DNA from: Phaeocystidibacter marisrubri
GTDB taxonomy: Bacteria > Bacteroidota > Bacteroidia > Flavobacteriales > Schleiferiaceae
Assembly (NCBI RefSeq): GCF_008933165.1
Contig: NZ_WBVQ01000001.1
Span: 992,001-1,056,000, forward strand
Direction of reading: 5' to 3'
Length of the DNA: 64,000 bases
Shown piece after piece: positions 33,464-42,996 of the stretch (its first letter is position 1; each line of letters opens with the position of its first letter). The translations under genes and the position numbers were made by a program. The notes beneath the pieces were generated by a model. That model was not told where the DNA came from and searched no databases. It saw only the letters and a list, made by a program, of their open reading frames with translations.

Positions 33464-34663
33464 TCAATAGCGGTTTCGAATGATCATATCTAAGAACTCT
33501 ATAGATTCTTTCTGTTTGTCATTCGGGTTCTGCTTTTCTGCTTCTATCAAGGCTTCAGTAGCTTGGGGCAATTTGCCCAATCGAAGAAGCATGTCGGCCT
33601 TCATGATGTATAAATTAGCAGACTTTTCAGTCTTTAATGTGTGATTTACCCATCTCAATCCACTCGTAAATGCATCGTCACTCAATGAGTAGGAGGTGAG
33701 TACATGGATTTGCTCTTTAACGATATCTTCTGTCAGCGGAATGCTTCTCAGTGCTGAGTCGCTGTAGTCTAAGTAAGCGCCAAACTCTCCGGTTCTAAGA
33801 AGGAATTCTTGCCATAGAGCAATTCTCGTAAGTACTGTATCTGTCTTGGTTGCTGTAGAATCGTAAATCTTTGTAGGAAGTAGGAGAAGTTCGATCGATT
33901 CAACCCGAGAGGAATCGTATTCACGAATGGCCTTGTCGAGGTTGTGTTCGTACATCATGTCGTAGTAATCTGACCATGGGAAATCGGTGCCAAGAGCTTC
34001 CGCAGGATCAATTGCGATGTAGTTGAAAATCGGACTTCGAACGTCGGATACGTAGGTAGCTAAGAAAGGCCAGTACTTTGGAGACTGTAGGGAGTCCCAC
34101 GACAATCCATTCTTGAACTGATTGATTAAGTCAGATTCATAACTCGTTCTATTAATGGAAGATAGAAACATCAAGTCAAACCAATCTTCTACTTGAAGTG
34201 TATCTCCACCACTCAAGGCATATTGCAGCTTATTAGGGTAGGTTCTTATGAGGTTGCGAAGATCGGATAGCTTTGTATTGAACTCTTCAGCGTCATATTC
34301 ACCTTCTAGGGTCATCCAAACAAATTCTGTTCCCGTCATCCACAAGCTTGAAGGTAGTTGAACAACGTCGAAGGTGAGAATGAACTTCTTACCAACCGTT
34401 GATTCATTACGGATCAGTACAGGAATAAAATGGTTTGTGATTTCTTCGGCGATTCCTTGATTTCCAAGGGTCTCCTTAAACATAAGATCGCATGGATCAC
34501 AGTCATCAGAAACCACATAAACAAAGAGGAGGCGTTTGCTTTGTTGAGAGAGGGTCAGAACCTCTTCCCATTCAGAAACACTTTCAACCTCTATAAATTC
34601 CGGCTGCGCTTTGAGTTGAAAGCCGAAGAGTGCAATGAATAGAATGGAGAGTACTTGTTTCAT
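33464..34663 (-). CDS. Secreted thioredoxin-fold protein with a helical repeat C-terminus
   Basis: 399 aa with a signal peptide (MKQVLSILFIALFGFQLKAQ). The N-terminal domain (about 25-145) is thioredoxin-like, with SDDCDPCDLMFKETLGNQGIAEEITNHFIPVLI, a CxxC (CDPC) where thioredoxins have their active site. The cis-proline loop appears to be QLPSSLW. The remaining 240 residues are helical and end in TPR-like segments. A periplasmic redox or chaperone role is plausible. The start overlaps the OstA-like gene's stop (ATGA), so the two are coupled. Confidence 0.7.
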   Translation of the reverse strand: MKQVLSILFIALFGFQLKAQPEFIEVESVSEWEEVLTLSQQSKRLLFVYVVSDDCDPCDLMFKETLGNQGIAEEITNHFIPVLIRNESTVGKKFILTFDVVQLPSSLWMTGTEFVWMTLEGEYDAEEFNTKLSDLRNLIRTYPNKLQYALSGGDTLQVEDWFDLMFLSSINRTSYESDLINQFKNGLSWDSLQSPKYWPFLATYVSDVRSPIFNYIAIDPAEALGTDFPWSDYYDMMYEHNLDKAIREYDSSRVESIELLLLPTKIYDSTATKTDTVLTRIALWQEFLLRTGEFGAYLDYSDSALRSIPLTEDIVKEQIHVLTSYSLSDDAFTSGLRWVNHTLKTEKSANLYIMKADMLLRLGKLPQATEALIEAEKQNPNDKQKESIEFLDMIIRNRY

Positions 34664-36150
34664 TGAAAGATGTCGCTTAAAGACGGACGCTCTTCAAATC
34701 TAGGCTTAAATCCTTTTAATCTCTTTTCACCTTCTGGAATATCTTCAACAGGGTAGAGGGTGGCATCGGGTTTCACCAAGAAGATAATTCGCATAATCTT
34801 GTTGTCCTTTACCTTGATCTCTAAGTCGCTACAGTCGGCGCGATTAATTCCGAGTAGAACCTCGTTCTCATCGTATGCGTTGTAGACCGTTTGACCATTT
34901 CCTGAAACGAATATGCGTTCTAGTTCATTGTCCACAAACTGTCCATACATATTCTTCCCTTTAATTTGATCGTATAGGATTTCCTCCGTTTCAGAAAGCA
35001 GGAATGCATTGCCTGTCATAAAAAGGCTATCCATTTTCCCGTCGCGTAATTTCAGGGCGATATTATCTGAAGTCATTTGGTTGATTCCCGTCCAAAGAAT
35101 GGGTTGATGATATAAATGGAAGGTGGAATCTATTTCAGAATAGAAGAGTGAATCACAGCGTCCTTGAAAGTCTGATTTATAAATTCTCACGTTGTGGTAC
35201 ACTTTCAAAAATCGTTCCGTCGTGTCGTGTTCACGAAAAGTAAGTAGTGTATCACCTGCCAAATGCAGCGAATCACCATCAACATCAATACTGTAAACGG
35301 GAAAACCAGTCACAAATGCATAGCTGTTCTTCTTGGTGTATCGGGCAAAGGTTCCTGTCACGGAGTAACCTTCTACTGTATCAGAGAGAAACACATTGTC
35401 GTATACTTGTCCGACGTCTGATTGTTGGTTGTAGAAGACAGAGTCTCCGCGAATCAGCTGAGCGTCATTGTAGATGAATACACTGTCTACAAACCAAGAG
35501 TAATCGTTGATAGCGTTGAAGTATCCTTTATTACAGTAAATGTCGCCGCCATTTCCAGTAATGTGTGTTTTGCCGTAGAACCACGTTTGTTCCGATTCGC
35601 TGTGGTGATACATGGTATCGGAATAGATGATGTAATCTTCGGTTTGAAGTTCAACTTTTTCCTTAAATCGAAGGAGATTGGTGTTGCCATCGTACAAACC
35701 TCGAATACTTCGTAGGGTCTCGTTCTTTGCAATGATCTCTGCTCCAGTGGTATAGTATCCTACTTGTGAATTTCTGTCGAACATCAATGCACTGGTAGTG
35801 AGCGTCAAATCTGGATCTACGAGCTTCACATTTCCTCGGATGTCGGCCATTTTAGTGTTGCCGTTGTAATCGAGAATGTCGCCGTAAAGATGTAGGGTGT
35901 CTCCTTGATTAATGTGCACATTGCTGTAGGCAATCATGCTGTTAGAAACGGGAAAAAAGTGCGCTGAATCACAATACATCAGCGCACCTTCATGTTTCAT
36001 TCGAACATCTCCAATGAGTCGTACAACCTCGCCAGAACGGTTGATCTGCTTGATGGTTCGGGCAAATACAATCTCTATTTTGGTCTTTTTTGTTTGACCA
36101 AAGGCGGTGACTCCGAGGAGAAGGAAAAGAAGAGTGTGAAGTAGCTTCAC
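34660..36150 (-). CDS. OstA/LptA-like organic solvent tolerance protein
   Basis: 496 aa with a signal peptide (MKLLHTLLFLLLGVTAFG). The body consists of repeated short beta strands of the OstA/LptA jelly-roll type: GDVRMKHEGALMYCDSAHFF, ADIRGNVKLVDPDLTLTTSALMFDRNSQVGYY and LRFKEKVELQTEDYIIYSDTMYHH. LptA-type proteins form the periplasmic bridge for lipopolysaccharide transport. Longer single-chain forms like this are common in Bacteroidota. It lies 5 bp after purA in a Fur-purA-ostA operon. Confidence 0.85.
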   Translation of the reverse strand: MKLLHTLLFLLLGVTAFGQTKKTKIEIVFARTIKQINRSGEVVRLIGDVRMKHEGALMYCDSAHFFPVSNSMIAYSNVHINQGDTLHLYGDILDYNGNTKMADIRGNVKLVDPDLTLTTSALMFDRNSQVGYYTTGAEIIAKNETLRSIRGLYDGNTNLLRFKEKVELQTEDYIIYSDTMYHHSESEQTWFYGKTHITGNGGDIYCNKGYFNAINDYSWFVDSVFIYNDAQLIRGDSVFYNQQSDVGQVYDNVFLSDTVEGYSVTGTFARYTKKNSYAFVTGFPVYSIDVDGDSLHLAGDTLLTFREHDTTERFLKVYHNVRIYKSDFQGRCDSLFYSEIDSTFHLYHQPILWTGINQMTSDNIALKLRDGKMDSLFMTGNAFLLSETEEILYDQIKGKNMYGQFVDNELERIFVSGNGQTVYNAYDENEVLLGINRADCSDLEIKVKDNKIMRIIFLVKPDATLYPVEDIPEGEKRLKGFKPRFEERPSLSDIFQ

Positions 36151-36155
36151 AAATT

Positions 36156-37421
36156 TTATCTCTGAATGGTTTGCGTTCTATCTGGACCTACAGAAACCAC
36201 TTTAATAGGAACACCAGTGTGCTTTTCAATGTAGTCGATGTAAGAACGCAAGTTAGCAGGCATTTCGTCTTCTGAACGTACAGAAGTTAGGTCTTCGCTC
36301 CATCCTGGTAGATCCTCGTAAACAGGTTCTACAAGGTGATCTTCAATTCTGTAAGGCAAATGGTCGACCAATTCACCTCTATACTTGTATTGAGTACAGA
36401 CTTTGATGGTGTCAAAACCACTCAATACGTCCGCCTTCATCATGATAAGCTGAGTCACACCGTTGATGTCAATGGCGTACTTAAGCGCAGGGAGATCCAA
36501 CCAGCCACAGCGTCTAGGTCTACCTGTGGTAGCGCCAAACTCGTGACCTTTAGCGCGGAGTTCTTCACCTGTTGCATCTTCAAGTTCCGTAGGGAATGGG
36601 CCACTACCAACACGAGTACAATAAGCTTTAAAGATTCCGAACACTTCTCCAATGCGATTTGGTGCTACACCAAGACCGGTGCAAGCGCCAGCCGCGGTGG
36701 TATTTGAAGAAGTCACAAAAGGGTAGGTTCCAAAGTCGATGTCCAACAACGTTCCCTGAGCTCCTTCTGCAAGAATCTTTTTATTCTCACGAAGTGCATT
36801 GTGAATATAGGGTTCACTGTCAACCAACGTAAGCGTTTTCAAGTATTCAATAGCTTCAAACCACTCGGCTTCCATGCTTTCGAGATCACACTCAAAGTTG
36901 TACAAAGAGATGAGCTCTTTGTGTTTTGCCACCAAGTTGTTGTAGCGCTCGCGGAAGTCGGGAAGTTCAATATCACCTACACGCAAACCGTTTCTTCCAG
37001 TTTTATCCATGTAAGTGGGGCCAATACCTTTCAAGGTAGATCCGATTTTCTTCTTGCCTTTAGAGGCTTCAGATGCTGCGTCGAGCATACGGTGAGAAGG
37101 AAGGATCAAGTGTGCCTTTCTAGAAAGGAGAAGTTTTTCAGTGAAATCACCTTCAAACTTGTCCAACGCATCCATTTCCTTCTTGAAAATAACAGGATCA
37201 ATCACCACACCGTTACCTACAATGTTAATGGAATTGTCGTGAAAAATACCAGATGGAATGGTGTGCAATACGTGCTTAATTCCGTCGAATTCTAGTGTGT
37301 GACCTGCATTTGGTCCACCTTGGAAACGTGCGATAATATCATATTGACGAGTGAGTACGTCAACGATTTTGCCTTTTCCCTCATCTCCCCATTGGAGTCC
37401 TAAGAGGATATCTACTGCCAT
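36156..37421 (-). CDS. purA: Adenylosuccinate synthetase
   Basis: 421 aa, the normal length. It converts IMP, aspartate and GTP to adenylosuccinate in AMP synthesis. Diagnostic segments are QWGDEGKGKIVD (P-loop-like, about 9-20), GGPNAGHT with the catalytic His, GSTLKGIGPTYMDK, EGAQGTLLDIDFGTYPFVTSSNT and TTGRPRRCGWLD. It follows the Fur-family gene by 12 bp and precedes the OstA-like gene by 5 bp, a frequent arrangement in Flavobacteriia. Confidence 0.97.
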   Translation of the reverse strand: MAVDILLGLQWGDEGKGKIVDVLTRQYDIIARFQGGPNAGHTLEFDGIKHVLHTIPSGIFHDNSINIVGNGVVIDPVIFKKEMDALDKFEGDFTEKLLLSRKAHLILPSHRMLDAASEASKGKKKIGSTLKGIGPTYMDKTGRNGLRVGDIELPDFRERYNNLVAKHKELISLYNFECDLESMEAEWFEAIEYLKTLTLVDSEPYIHNALRENKKILAEGAQGTLLDIDFGTYPFVTSSNTTAAGACTGLGVAPNRIGEVFGIFKAYCTRVGSGPFPTELEDATGEELRAKGHEFGATTGRPRRCGWLDLPALKYAIDINGVTQLIMMKADVLSGFDTIKVCTQYKYRGELVDHLPYRIEDHLVEPVYEDLPGWSEDLTSVRSEDEMPANLRSYIDYIEKHTGVPIKVVSVGPDRTQTIQR

Positions 37422-37433
37422 AAAGCGTTCTGC

Positions 37434-37907
37434 TTATTTTGTGGAATTCGAATTCGATTTTTCTACTTCAGCATTTCTCCTTGCGTAAAAGTAGAGGGAG
37501 TGTCCGTCTACGCTCACACCAAAGACCTCTTCAATGGTCGCTTTGATTTGCTGGATACGGGGATCACAAAACTCAATTACTTCACCTGTATCGGTGCAAA
37601 TAACATGATCGTGCTGTTTATTGAAGTAGGATTTCTCGTAATGGGCCTGATTTTGTCCGAACTGATGCTTGCGCACGAGGCCACATTGGAGGAGAAGTTC
37701 TATCGTATTATAGAGTGTAGCTCTACTCACGCGATAGTTTTTGTTCTTCATTGAAATGTACAAGGACTCGATATCGAAGTGATCCTCACTCGCGTAGATC
37801 TCTTTCAATATGGCATAACGTTCAGGTGTTTTACGCTGTTTGTTATGCTCTAAGTACTCGGTAAATACTTCTTTTACGCGCTCGAAAGCCGTGTCGTCCA
37901 TATCCAT
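37434..37907 (-). CDS. Fur-family transcriptional regulator
   Basis: 157 aa from the ATG at 37907 ([15 protein letters not shown]). The winged helix has [53 protein letters not shown], where RATLYNT is the recognition helix. The dimerisation domain retains HDHVIC but reads [10 protein letters not shown], so the second Cys of the structural CxxC zinc site is missing. First gene of the operon with purA. A 17-bp inverted repeat in its promoter is a likely autoregulatory site. The sensed metal is not predictable. Confidence 0.9.
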   Translation of the reverse strand: MDMDDTAFERVKEVFTEYLEHNKQRKTPERYAILKEIYASEDHFDIESLYISMKNKNYRVSRATLYNTIELLLQCGLVRKHQFGQNQAHYEKSYFNKQHDHVICTDTGEVIEFCDPRIQQIKATIEEVFGVSVDGHSLYFYARRNAEVEKSNSNSTK

Positions 37908-37922
37908 ATTTGAACAAAGGGA

Positions 37923-37950
37923 CAAAAATAGCAATTCCTACGTAAGGAAT
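37923..37950 (-). promoter_or_regulatory. Promoter and candidate operator of the Fur-purA operon
   Basis: Minus-strand TATTTTTG (37923-37930) is an exact -7 match. Immediately upstream, ATTCCT-N5-AGGAAT (37934-37950) is a 17-bp inverted repeat placed in the promoter spacer, where a Fur-type dimer would block transcription. It lies 27 bp upstream of the Fur start. Confidence 0.5.
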
Positions 37951-38033
37951 ACGTTTTGTAAGTGGTCAATTCTATATTCGAGTAAAAGAATTCCTCCTAT
38001 CTTCAAGCGCTATTTCACACAGCTTTACTCTTT

Positions 38034-39914
38034 ATGATACGTAAACTATCCATTTTACTACCCCTCTTATTCATTGCTACCGCTGCTTGCGCCCAGTCTA
38101 GACGTGCCCAAAGGGAATATCAAGACGCGCGTTCCAGTGTAGCTAACGGAAACTATCAGGAAGCCTTGGAGCACATAAATAAGTCGGTAGAAAGCAGTGA
38201 AGATTACGCGGAAGCCTGGCTTTTTAAGGCCGACATCCATACATATTTGGGTGAAGGAGATGAAATGATGACCTCTTACGCGAAAGCTGTGGAATTCGGG
38301 ATGCCCATGGCGGTATACTTCAGATGGACAGATGCCGCCTTGCGATTGGGGTATTATGCTGAGGCTGATAGTCTTATTCAAATTTACCTCGATTCCGACG
38401 AGTTGAACAGTAGATATGCGGGAAGAGCACATAAGATGAAGGAGACTGCACAGTTCGCATTGGTTCAAATAGCCCATCCTGTTCCTTTTGAACCACAGTG
38501 GCTAGGAGAAATGGTGAATACCATGGAAATGCAATATTTCCCATCCGTATCAGGGGATGGAAAGACGCTAGTTTTTACGGGGCGAAACATGAACGTCGAG
38601 CCAATGGATGAAGACTTCTACGCTACCGAGAAGGTGGATGGAGAATGGACGCGTTCTCAGCGTCTAGAGGGTTTTTTAAATACCACGGGCAATGAAGGCG
38701 CACAATCACTTTCAGCCGATGGGAACTACATCTTCTTTGCAGGTTGTAATCGAGAGGGAGGCTTTGGCTCTTGTGACATATATGTGTCGAAGAAACTCAG
38801 TGATGGTACTTGGGCAGCTCCTTTTAATCTTGGAGGTAATATCAATACCCGCTTTTGGGAGAGTCAGCCCACCATATCTGCAGACGGGAAAACGCTTCTG
38901 TTTGTGAGAGGTGGTAATGGATCAGGTGATAAGGGAGATATTTTTGAATCTCATCTAGTAGATGGCCGCTGGACGAGAGCTACAAAACTACAGGGCGATG
39001 TGAATACTGAAGGAGGAGAGGCTAGTCCATTCCTGCATTTTGATGGAAAAACCCTTTATTTTTCTAGCAATGGTCACACCGGAATGGGGCAAGAAGATCT
39101 TTTCGTGGCACACAAGGATGAAAATGGCAATTGGACGAACATCCAAAATCTGGGCTATCCGATTAACACTTTCCAAGATGAATTCTCACTTGCGGTAGCT
39201 CCAGATGGAAAAACGGCGTATTACGCATCGGACAGAGGTAATGAAGCTGATCATCTAGAACTATATCAATTTGAATTGCCTGAAGAAGTTCGTGCGCTTC
39301 CTGTAGCATGGATTGATGGAATTGTAGTTGAGGAAGTTAGTAGTAATCCTGTTAAAGCTTCACTTTCATTTGTGGACCTTGAAACTGGCGAGGAGGTTTT
39401 GTCGGATGAGAATGCATCGGACGGAACATTCTATGTATCGCTTCCTTCTGGTGGAAATTATGCGGTAAATGTCACTTCTCCGGGTTACTTATTCTACTCG
39501 GAAACGATTAACCTAAAAGATCAAACCGATGCTACCGATGAATATGTTGAGATTGTTCTCAAGCCTATCGTATCTGGGGAAAGTGCGGTTTTGAAAAATG
39601 TGTTCTTCGAATATGATTCATTTGAATTACAGAATCCATCTAAAATTGAACTCAACCGACTCGTTGGTTTTATGGAGTTGAATCCAGACGTCAAGATTCG
39701 AGTAGACGGACATACAGACGATGAGGGCAATGCCGCTTACAATGCTAAATTGAGTTTAGATAGAGCAGAAGCGGTAAAGCAATATCTTGTTTCACAGGGA
39801 GTTAGCGAAGATAGAGTGCAAGTGAAAGGTTTTGGGGCAACGGTGCCAATTGCCGATAATTCAACAGAAGAAGGTCGAGCATTGAATAGAAGAACAGAGT
39901 TTACGATCCTGTAA
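38034..39914 (+). CDS. OmpA-family protein with TPR, PD40 propeller and CRD domains (PorE-like)
   Basis: 626 aa. After the signal region (ending TAACAQ) come TPR-like helices (about 30-140), then a PD40/WD40-like beta-propeller (about 150-420) with repeats such as YFPSVSGDGKTLVFTGR, QSLSADGNYIFFAGC and QPTISADGKTLLFVRG. A carboxypeptidase-regulatory-like domain (about 425-500) and an OmpA peptidoglycan-binding domain (about 515-626; VDGHTDDEGNAAYNAKLSLDRAEAVK) follow. This order matches PorE of the type IX secretion system, but the architecture is shared by other envelope proteins. Confidence 0.85.
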   Translation: MIRKLSILLPLLFIATAACAQSRRAQREYQDARSSVANGNYQEALEHINKSVESSEDYAEAWLFKADIHTYLGEGDEMMTSYAKAVEFGMPMAVYFRWTDAALRLGYYAEADSLIQIYLDSDELNSRYAGRAHKMKETAQFALVQIAHPVPFEPQWLGEMVNTMEMQYFPSVSGDGKTLVFTGRNMNVEPMDEDFYATEKVDGEWTRSQRLEGFLNTTGNEGAQSLSADGNYIFFAGCNREGGFGSCDIYVSKKLSDGTWAAPFNLGGNINTRFWESQPTISADGKTLLFVRGGNGSGDKGDIFESHLVDGRWTRATKLQGDVNTEGGEASPFLHFDGKTLYFSSNGHTGMGQEDLFVAHKDENGNWTNIQNLGYPINTFQDEFSLAVAPDGKTAYYASDRGNEADHLELYQFELPEEVRALPVAWIDGIVVEEVSSNPVKASLSFVDLETGEEVLSDENASDGTFYVSLPSGGNYAVNVTSPGYLFYSETINLKDQTDATDEYVEIVLKPIVSGESAVLKNVFFEYDSFELQNPSKIELNRLVGFMELNPDVKIRVDGHTDDEGNAAYNAKLSLDRAEAVKQYLVSQGVSEDRVQVKGFGATVPIADNSTEEGRALNRRTEFTIL

Positions 39915-39962
39915 ATGGTTGCTCTGTAGGAAGTTTCTTTCAGTTTTTACCTACATTTAGTT

Positions 39963-39970
39963 ACTTTTGG
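39963..39970 (+). promoter_or_regulatory. -7 promoter element of the 40-43.8 kb envelope operon
   Basis: TACTTTTG, an exact TAnnTTTG match, lies 25 bp upstream of the ATG at 39996. Confidence 0.5.
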
Positions 39971-39995
39971 TGTTCCTACAAACCTACACCTAACT

Positions 39996-41516
39996 ATGAA
40001 ACTGAAGAACTTAGTCCTTCTTTCACTCGGCTTAGCTATGCTTGGTTGTGCTCCGGATTTAGACTTCGATAAATTCTCTGATATTCAGTATCGCGGAGAA
40101 TGGGAGTTACCGGTTGCCAACGCAAGAATTAGCCTAGAGGACATCCTTGTCAACGACACTCTATTTACGGTAGATCCAGATGGTGGACTCCGTGTGATTT
40201 ACGAAAGCGATAGTGTTTTCGGCTTTTCCATTGATGATTTTGCTTCTGTCCCTCAACAGGACCCTATCGTAACTACAGTTCCTTTAGACATTCCATCACT
40301 TTCTGTGAGTTCTTCGCTGGGAACCATTGGTGAAGCGAAGTTCAAATCTCTTCGCGTTCGCGACGGGTTATTGAGCTTGAGTGTAAATAACCCCTTGAGC
40401 AATACCGTAGAATTGCGCGTGGTTATTAACAATGCCGATATTGGAGGAACAACCTTCCAAGTAGACATTGTTGCTCCTGTAGGCCTTTCAACCACCACTG
40501 TTCCTGTTGCAGGTTTGGAGATGGATTTAACAAACGGCGGTGTCACTGAGAATTACATCAGCTTTGACATTGTCATTTTAAATAACGGAGGCGCAGCTGC
40601 GGGAGAGTCGGTTGACCTGGAATTGGTCTATGAAAACCTCACACTCGGAAATGCAGTGGGTTATTTTGGTCAGAGAAATGTTTCCGTTCCATCGGGAAAT
40701 TTAAATTTGGGAATAGAGGCATTTGAAAATTTCTTGAATGGTCTCTATCTCGAGAATCCTACCATCGACCTTGCTGTAACAACGAACGTTGGTCTACCCC
40801 TTCAATTGAATTTAAAGTTGGACGGCGTAAACACAGCGGGTCAGTTGTCCACTTTGGGCTTAGATCCTATTACCATTTCAGGGCCTTCCACGATTGGTGC
40901 TTATGACACAACCCATGTGATCATAAACAACTCAACCAGCAATATTGTGAACTTCATTTCAAATGTGCCGAATACCATATTGTACAGTGGCTCAGGTCAA
41001 ATGAATCCCGCTGGTGAAACGGGAATCGACAATTTCATCACAGCTGATGGAGAAATGCAAGTGGGAGTGACCATTGATCTTCCATTAGAATTGAGAACGC
41101 AGAACTTGGTGTTTGAACAGGACATCAACGATATCGATTTCTCTGATTTGAGAGAGCAAGACAACCCGATTGAGAAGCTAGTGATGAAGTTCCATGTGGA
41201 GAATGAGTTTCCACTTGACGCAGATTTGAAAGTGAGATTCATTACCAGTTCACAACAAATTCTGGATAGCGTAACACTCGATCTGTTCGATGCAGCTCCT
41301 GTTGATGCAAACGGCAGAAGTACAGGGTATACCATTACAACCGAAGAAGAAGTATTGACAGCTACCAAGATTGATCGCTTGTTGAATGCGAGCAAGCTTC
41401 AGTTGATTGTTACAATGAATACTTCCAATAATGGTAACGATGTCGTCAAGATCTATGAGGACTACGACATTGCAGTGAAGCTGGGCTTGAATGTCAAATT
41501 GAAATACGATTTATAA
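39996..41516 (+). CDS. Hypothetical envelope lipoprotein
   Basis: 506 aa with signal peptide and lipobox MLGC (Cys18). The mature protein is long, beta-rich and poor in Cys, with repeated strands (for example LSVNNPLSNTVELRVVINN and PTIDLAVTTNVGLPLQLNLKLDGV) that suggest stacked Ig-like or LEA-like domains. No established family is recognised. The stop overlaps the next start (TAATG), so it is coupled to the DUF5723-like gene. A joint outer-membrane assembly is plausible but inferred. Confidence 0.72.
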   Translation: MKLKNLVLLSLGLAMLGCAPDLDFDKFSDIQYRGEWELPVANARISLEDILVNDTLFTVDPDGGLRVIYESDSVFGFSIDDFASVPQQDPIVTTVPLDIPSLSVSSSLGTIGEAKFKSLRVRDGLLSLSVNNPLSNTVELRVVINNADIGGTTFQVDIVAPVGLSTTTVPVAGLEMDLTNGGVTENYISFDIVILNNGGAAAGESVDLELVYENLTLGNAVGYFGQRNVSVPSGNLNLGIEAFENFLNGLYLENPTIDLAVTTNVGLPLQLNLKLDGVNTAGQLSTLGLDPITISGPSTIGAYDTTHVIINNSTSNIVNFISNVPNTILYSGSGQMNPAGETGIDNFITADGEMQVGVTIDLPLELRTQNLVFEQDINDIDFSDLREQDNPIEKLVMKFHVENEFPLDADLKVRFITSSQQILDSVTLDLFDAAPVDANGRSTGYTITTEEEVLTATKIDRLLNASKLQLIVTMNTSNNGNDVVKIYEDYDIAVKLGLNVKLKYDL

Positions 41517-42964
41517 TGAAAGTTTCTACTAAACACATGCTGGTAGGTGCTTTCGTTACTGCAGCATCACTAGCCCACGGACAATCCATGATTTCTGCCT
41601 ACAACTTTGAAAGAGTGGGTGAATTTCACATGGCAAACCCGTCAGCTTATCAACCGTATCGCGCCGTTGTTGGTATTCCCGGTATAGGTATGCAGAGCAC
41701 CTATGTACACAATTCAAGTTTTGATTTGGCTCCGGTAATTTCATCTGGACTCAATGGAAATGAGTCGATTGAATACATATTAGACAATGTAAGTGAAGGA
41801 GATCGACTCCTCATCGATCAGACGATGGATATTGCCTACGTAGGTTTCAGAACGGGAAAAGGTTTTTGGAGCTTAGGCGTACAAGTGAAGAATCAAGTGA
41901 GTTTTGAATACCCTGTTGAGATTCTGAATTTGGCGTATTACGGCTCTGTTCCGCTTAATGGACAAATCAACATGTCCAATAACGAGACTACATTGAATTC
42001 CTATCTCACTTATCACGTGGGTTACCAACACGAATTGATGGATGGCAAAATGAGAGTGGGTGGTCGATTGAAGTATTTAAGTGGATTAGCCCATATGTCT
42101 TCTACTCGCACAGATCTTCAGGGTACTTTTAATTCTGATGTATGGACTTTCAACACGGATATTGAGACTCGCGTAGCTACGGTATTGAATGTGGATGATC
42201 CCGAATTTACAGGAGTTAATACCTTCCTCTTTAGCGACAACAAAGGATACGCCTTTGATTTAGGTGTTTCATACGAAGTGATGCCAAATCTTGAGGTGAG
42301 CATCGCTGCTTTAGATATCGGCTCTGTGACGTGGAGCACGAATACTAGAACCTATACCAGTAAGGGACAATATACATGGGAAGGGGTAGAGTACTCTTAT
42401 GGAGAGGAAGGAAGTATGAATGGGGATTCTATTCTGAATGATATCGTAGATGCCTTAAACTTTCAAGAAACGGCTGGTGGCAGTTTTACACAAGCACTTC
42501 CTAGAAGTTACATGGCTGGTGCAAGATATCAACTGCATCCGAAGCACGGATTTGGAGCTACTTACCAGTTGAATCAATGGGGAGACCGCACTTTCAATAC
42601 TTTTGGTGTGAGCTACATTGGAAACTGGAGCAAATGGTTCAGCTTCTATGCAAACTATGCGGTTATCGACGGAGATAACCTGAATGTAGGTGTCGGATTC
42701 TCATTGAATTTAGGTCCCATTCAATTGTATCTTCTTACAGATGATGTGATGAGTGCGCAACTTTCGAAGGATCTGAATATGGCAAACATCCGCTTTGGTA
42801 TGAACGTGGCATTGTATCGCAAAGACCTCAAAGGATACGAAGTGGACAAGGAGCCTGCACTGATTGCACCTCCATCAGAAGAAGCGGCTCAAAGCGGCTC
42901 TGAAGAAGGAGAGTCTTCATCGGAAACAGAAGATGAAAACAACTCAAATAACGAAACGATCTAA
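41516..42964 (+). CDS. DUF5723-like outer-membrane beta-barrel protein
   Basis: 482 aa with a signal peptide (ending SLAHGQ). The body has alternating amphipathic strands and Gly/aromatic turns typical of an outer-membrane barrel: GFRTGKGFWSLGVQVKNQVSFEYP, KMRVGGRLKYLSGLAHMSS, HPKHGFGATYQLNQWGDRTFNTFGVSYIG and NLNVGVGFSLNLGPIQLYLLTDD. This last pattern is characteristic of DUF5723/PorP-like proteins. The C-terminus ends in a Ser/Glu-rich tail (about 450-482). It lies in the middle of a three-gene operon. Confidence 0.75.
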   Translation: MKVSTKHMLVGAFVTAASLAHGQSMISAYNFERVGEFHMANPSAYQPYRAVVGIPGIGMQSTYVHNSSFDLAPVISSGLNGNESIEYILDNVSEGDRLLIDQTMDIAYVGFRTGKGFWSLGVQVKNQVSFEYPVEILNLAYYGSVPLNGQINMSNNETTLNSYLTYHVGYQHELMDGKMRVGGRLKYLSGLAHMSSTRTDLQGTFNSDVWTFNTDIETRVATVLNVDDPEFTGVNTFLFSDNKGYAFDLGVSYEVMPNLEVSIAALDIGSVTWSTNTRTYTSKGQYTWEGVEYSYGEEGSMNGDSILNDIVDALNFQETAGGSFTQALPRSYMAGARYQLHPKHGFGATYQLNQWGDRTFNTFGVSYIGNWSKWFSFYANYAVIDGDNLNVGVGFSLNLGPIQLYLLTDDVMSAQLSKDLNMANIRFGMNVALYRKDLKGYEVDKEPALIAPPSEEAAQSGSEEGESSSETEDENNSNNETI

Positions 42965-42996
42965 CCAACCCAACCATCATTTGAAATTTTTGAATT

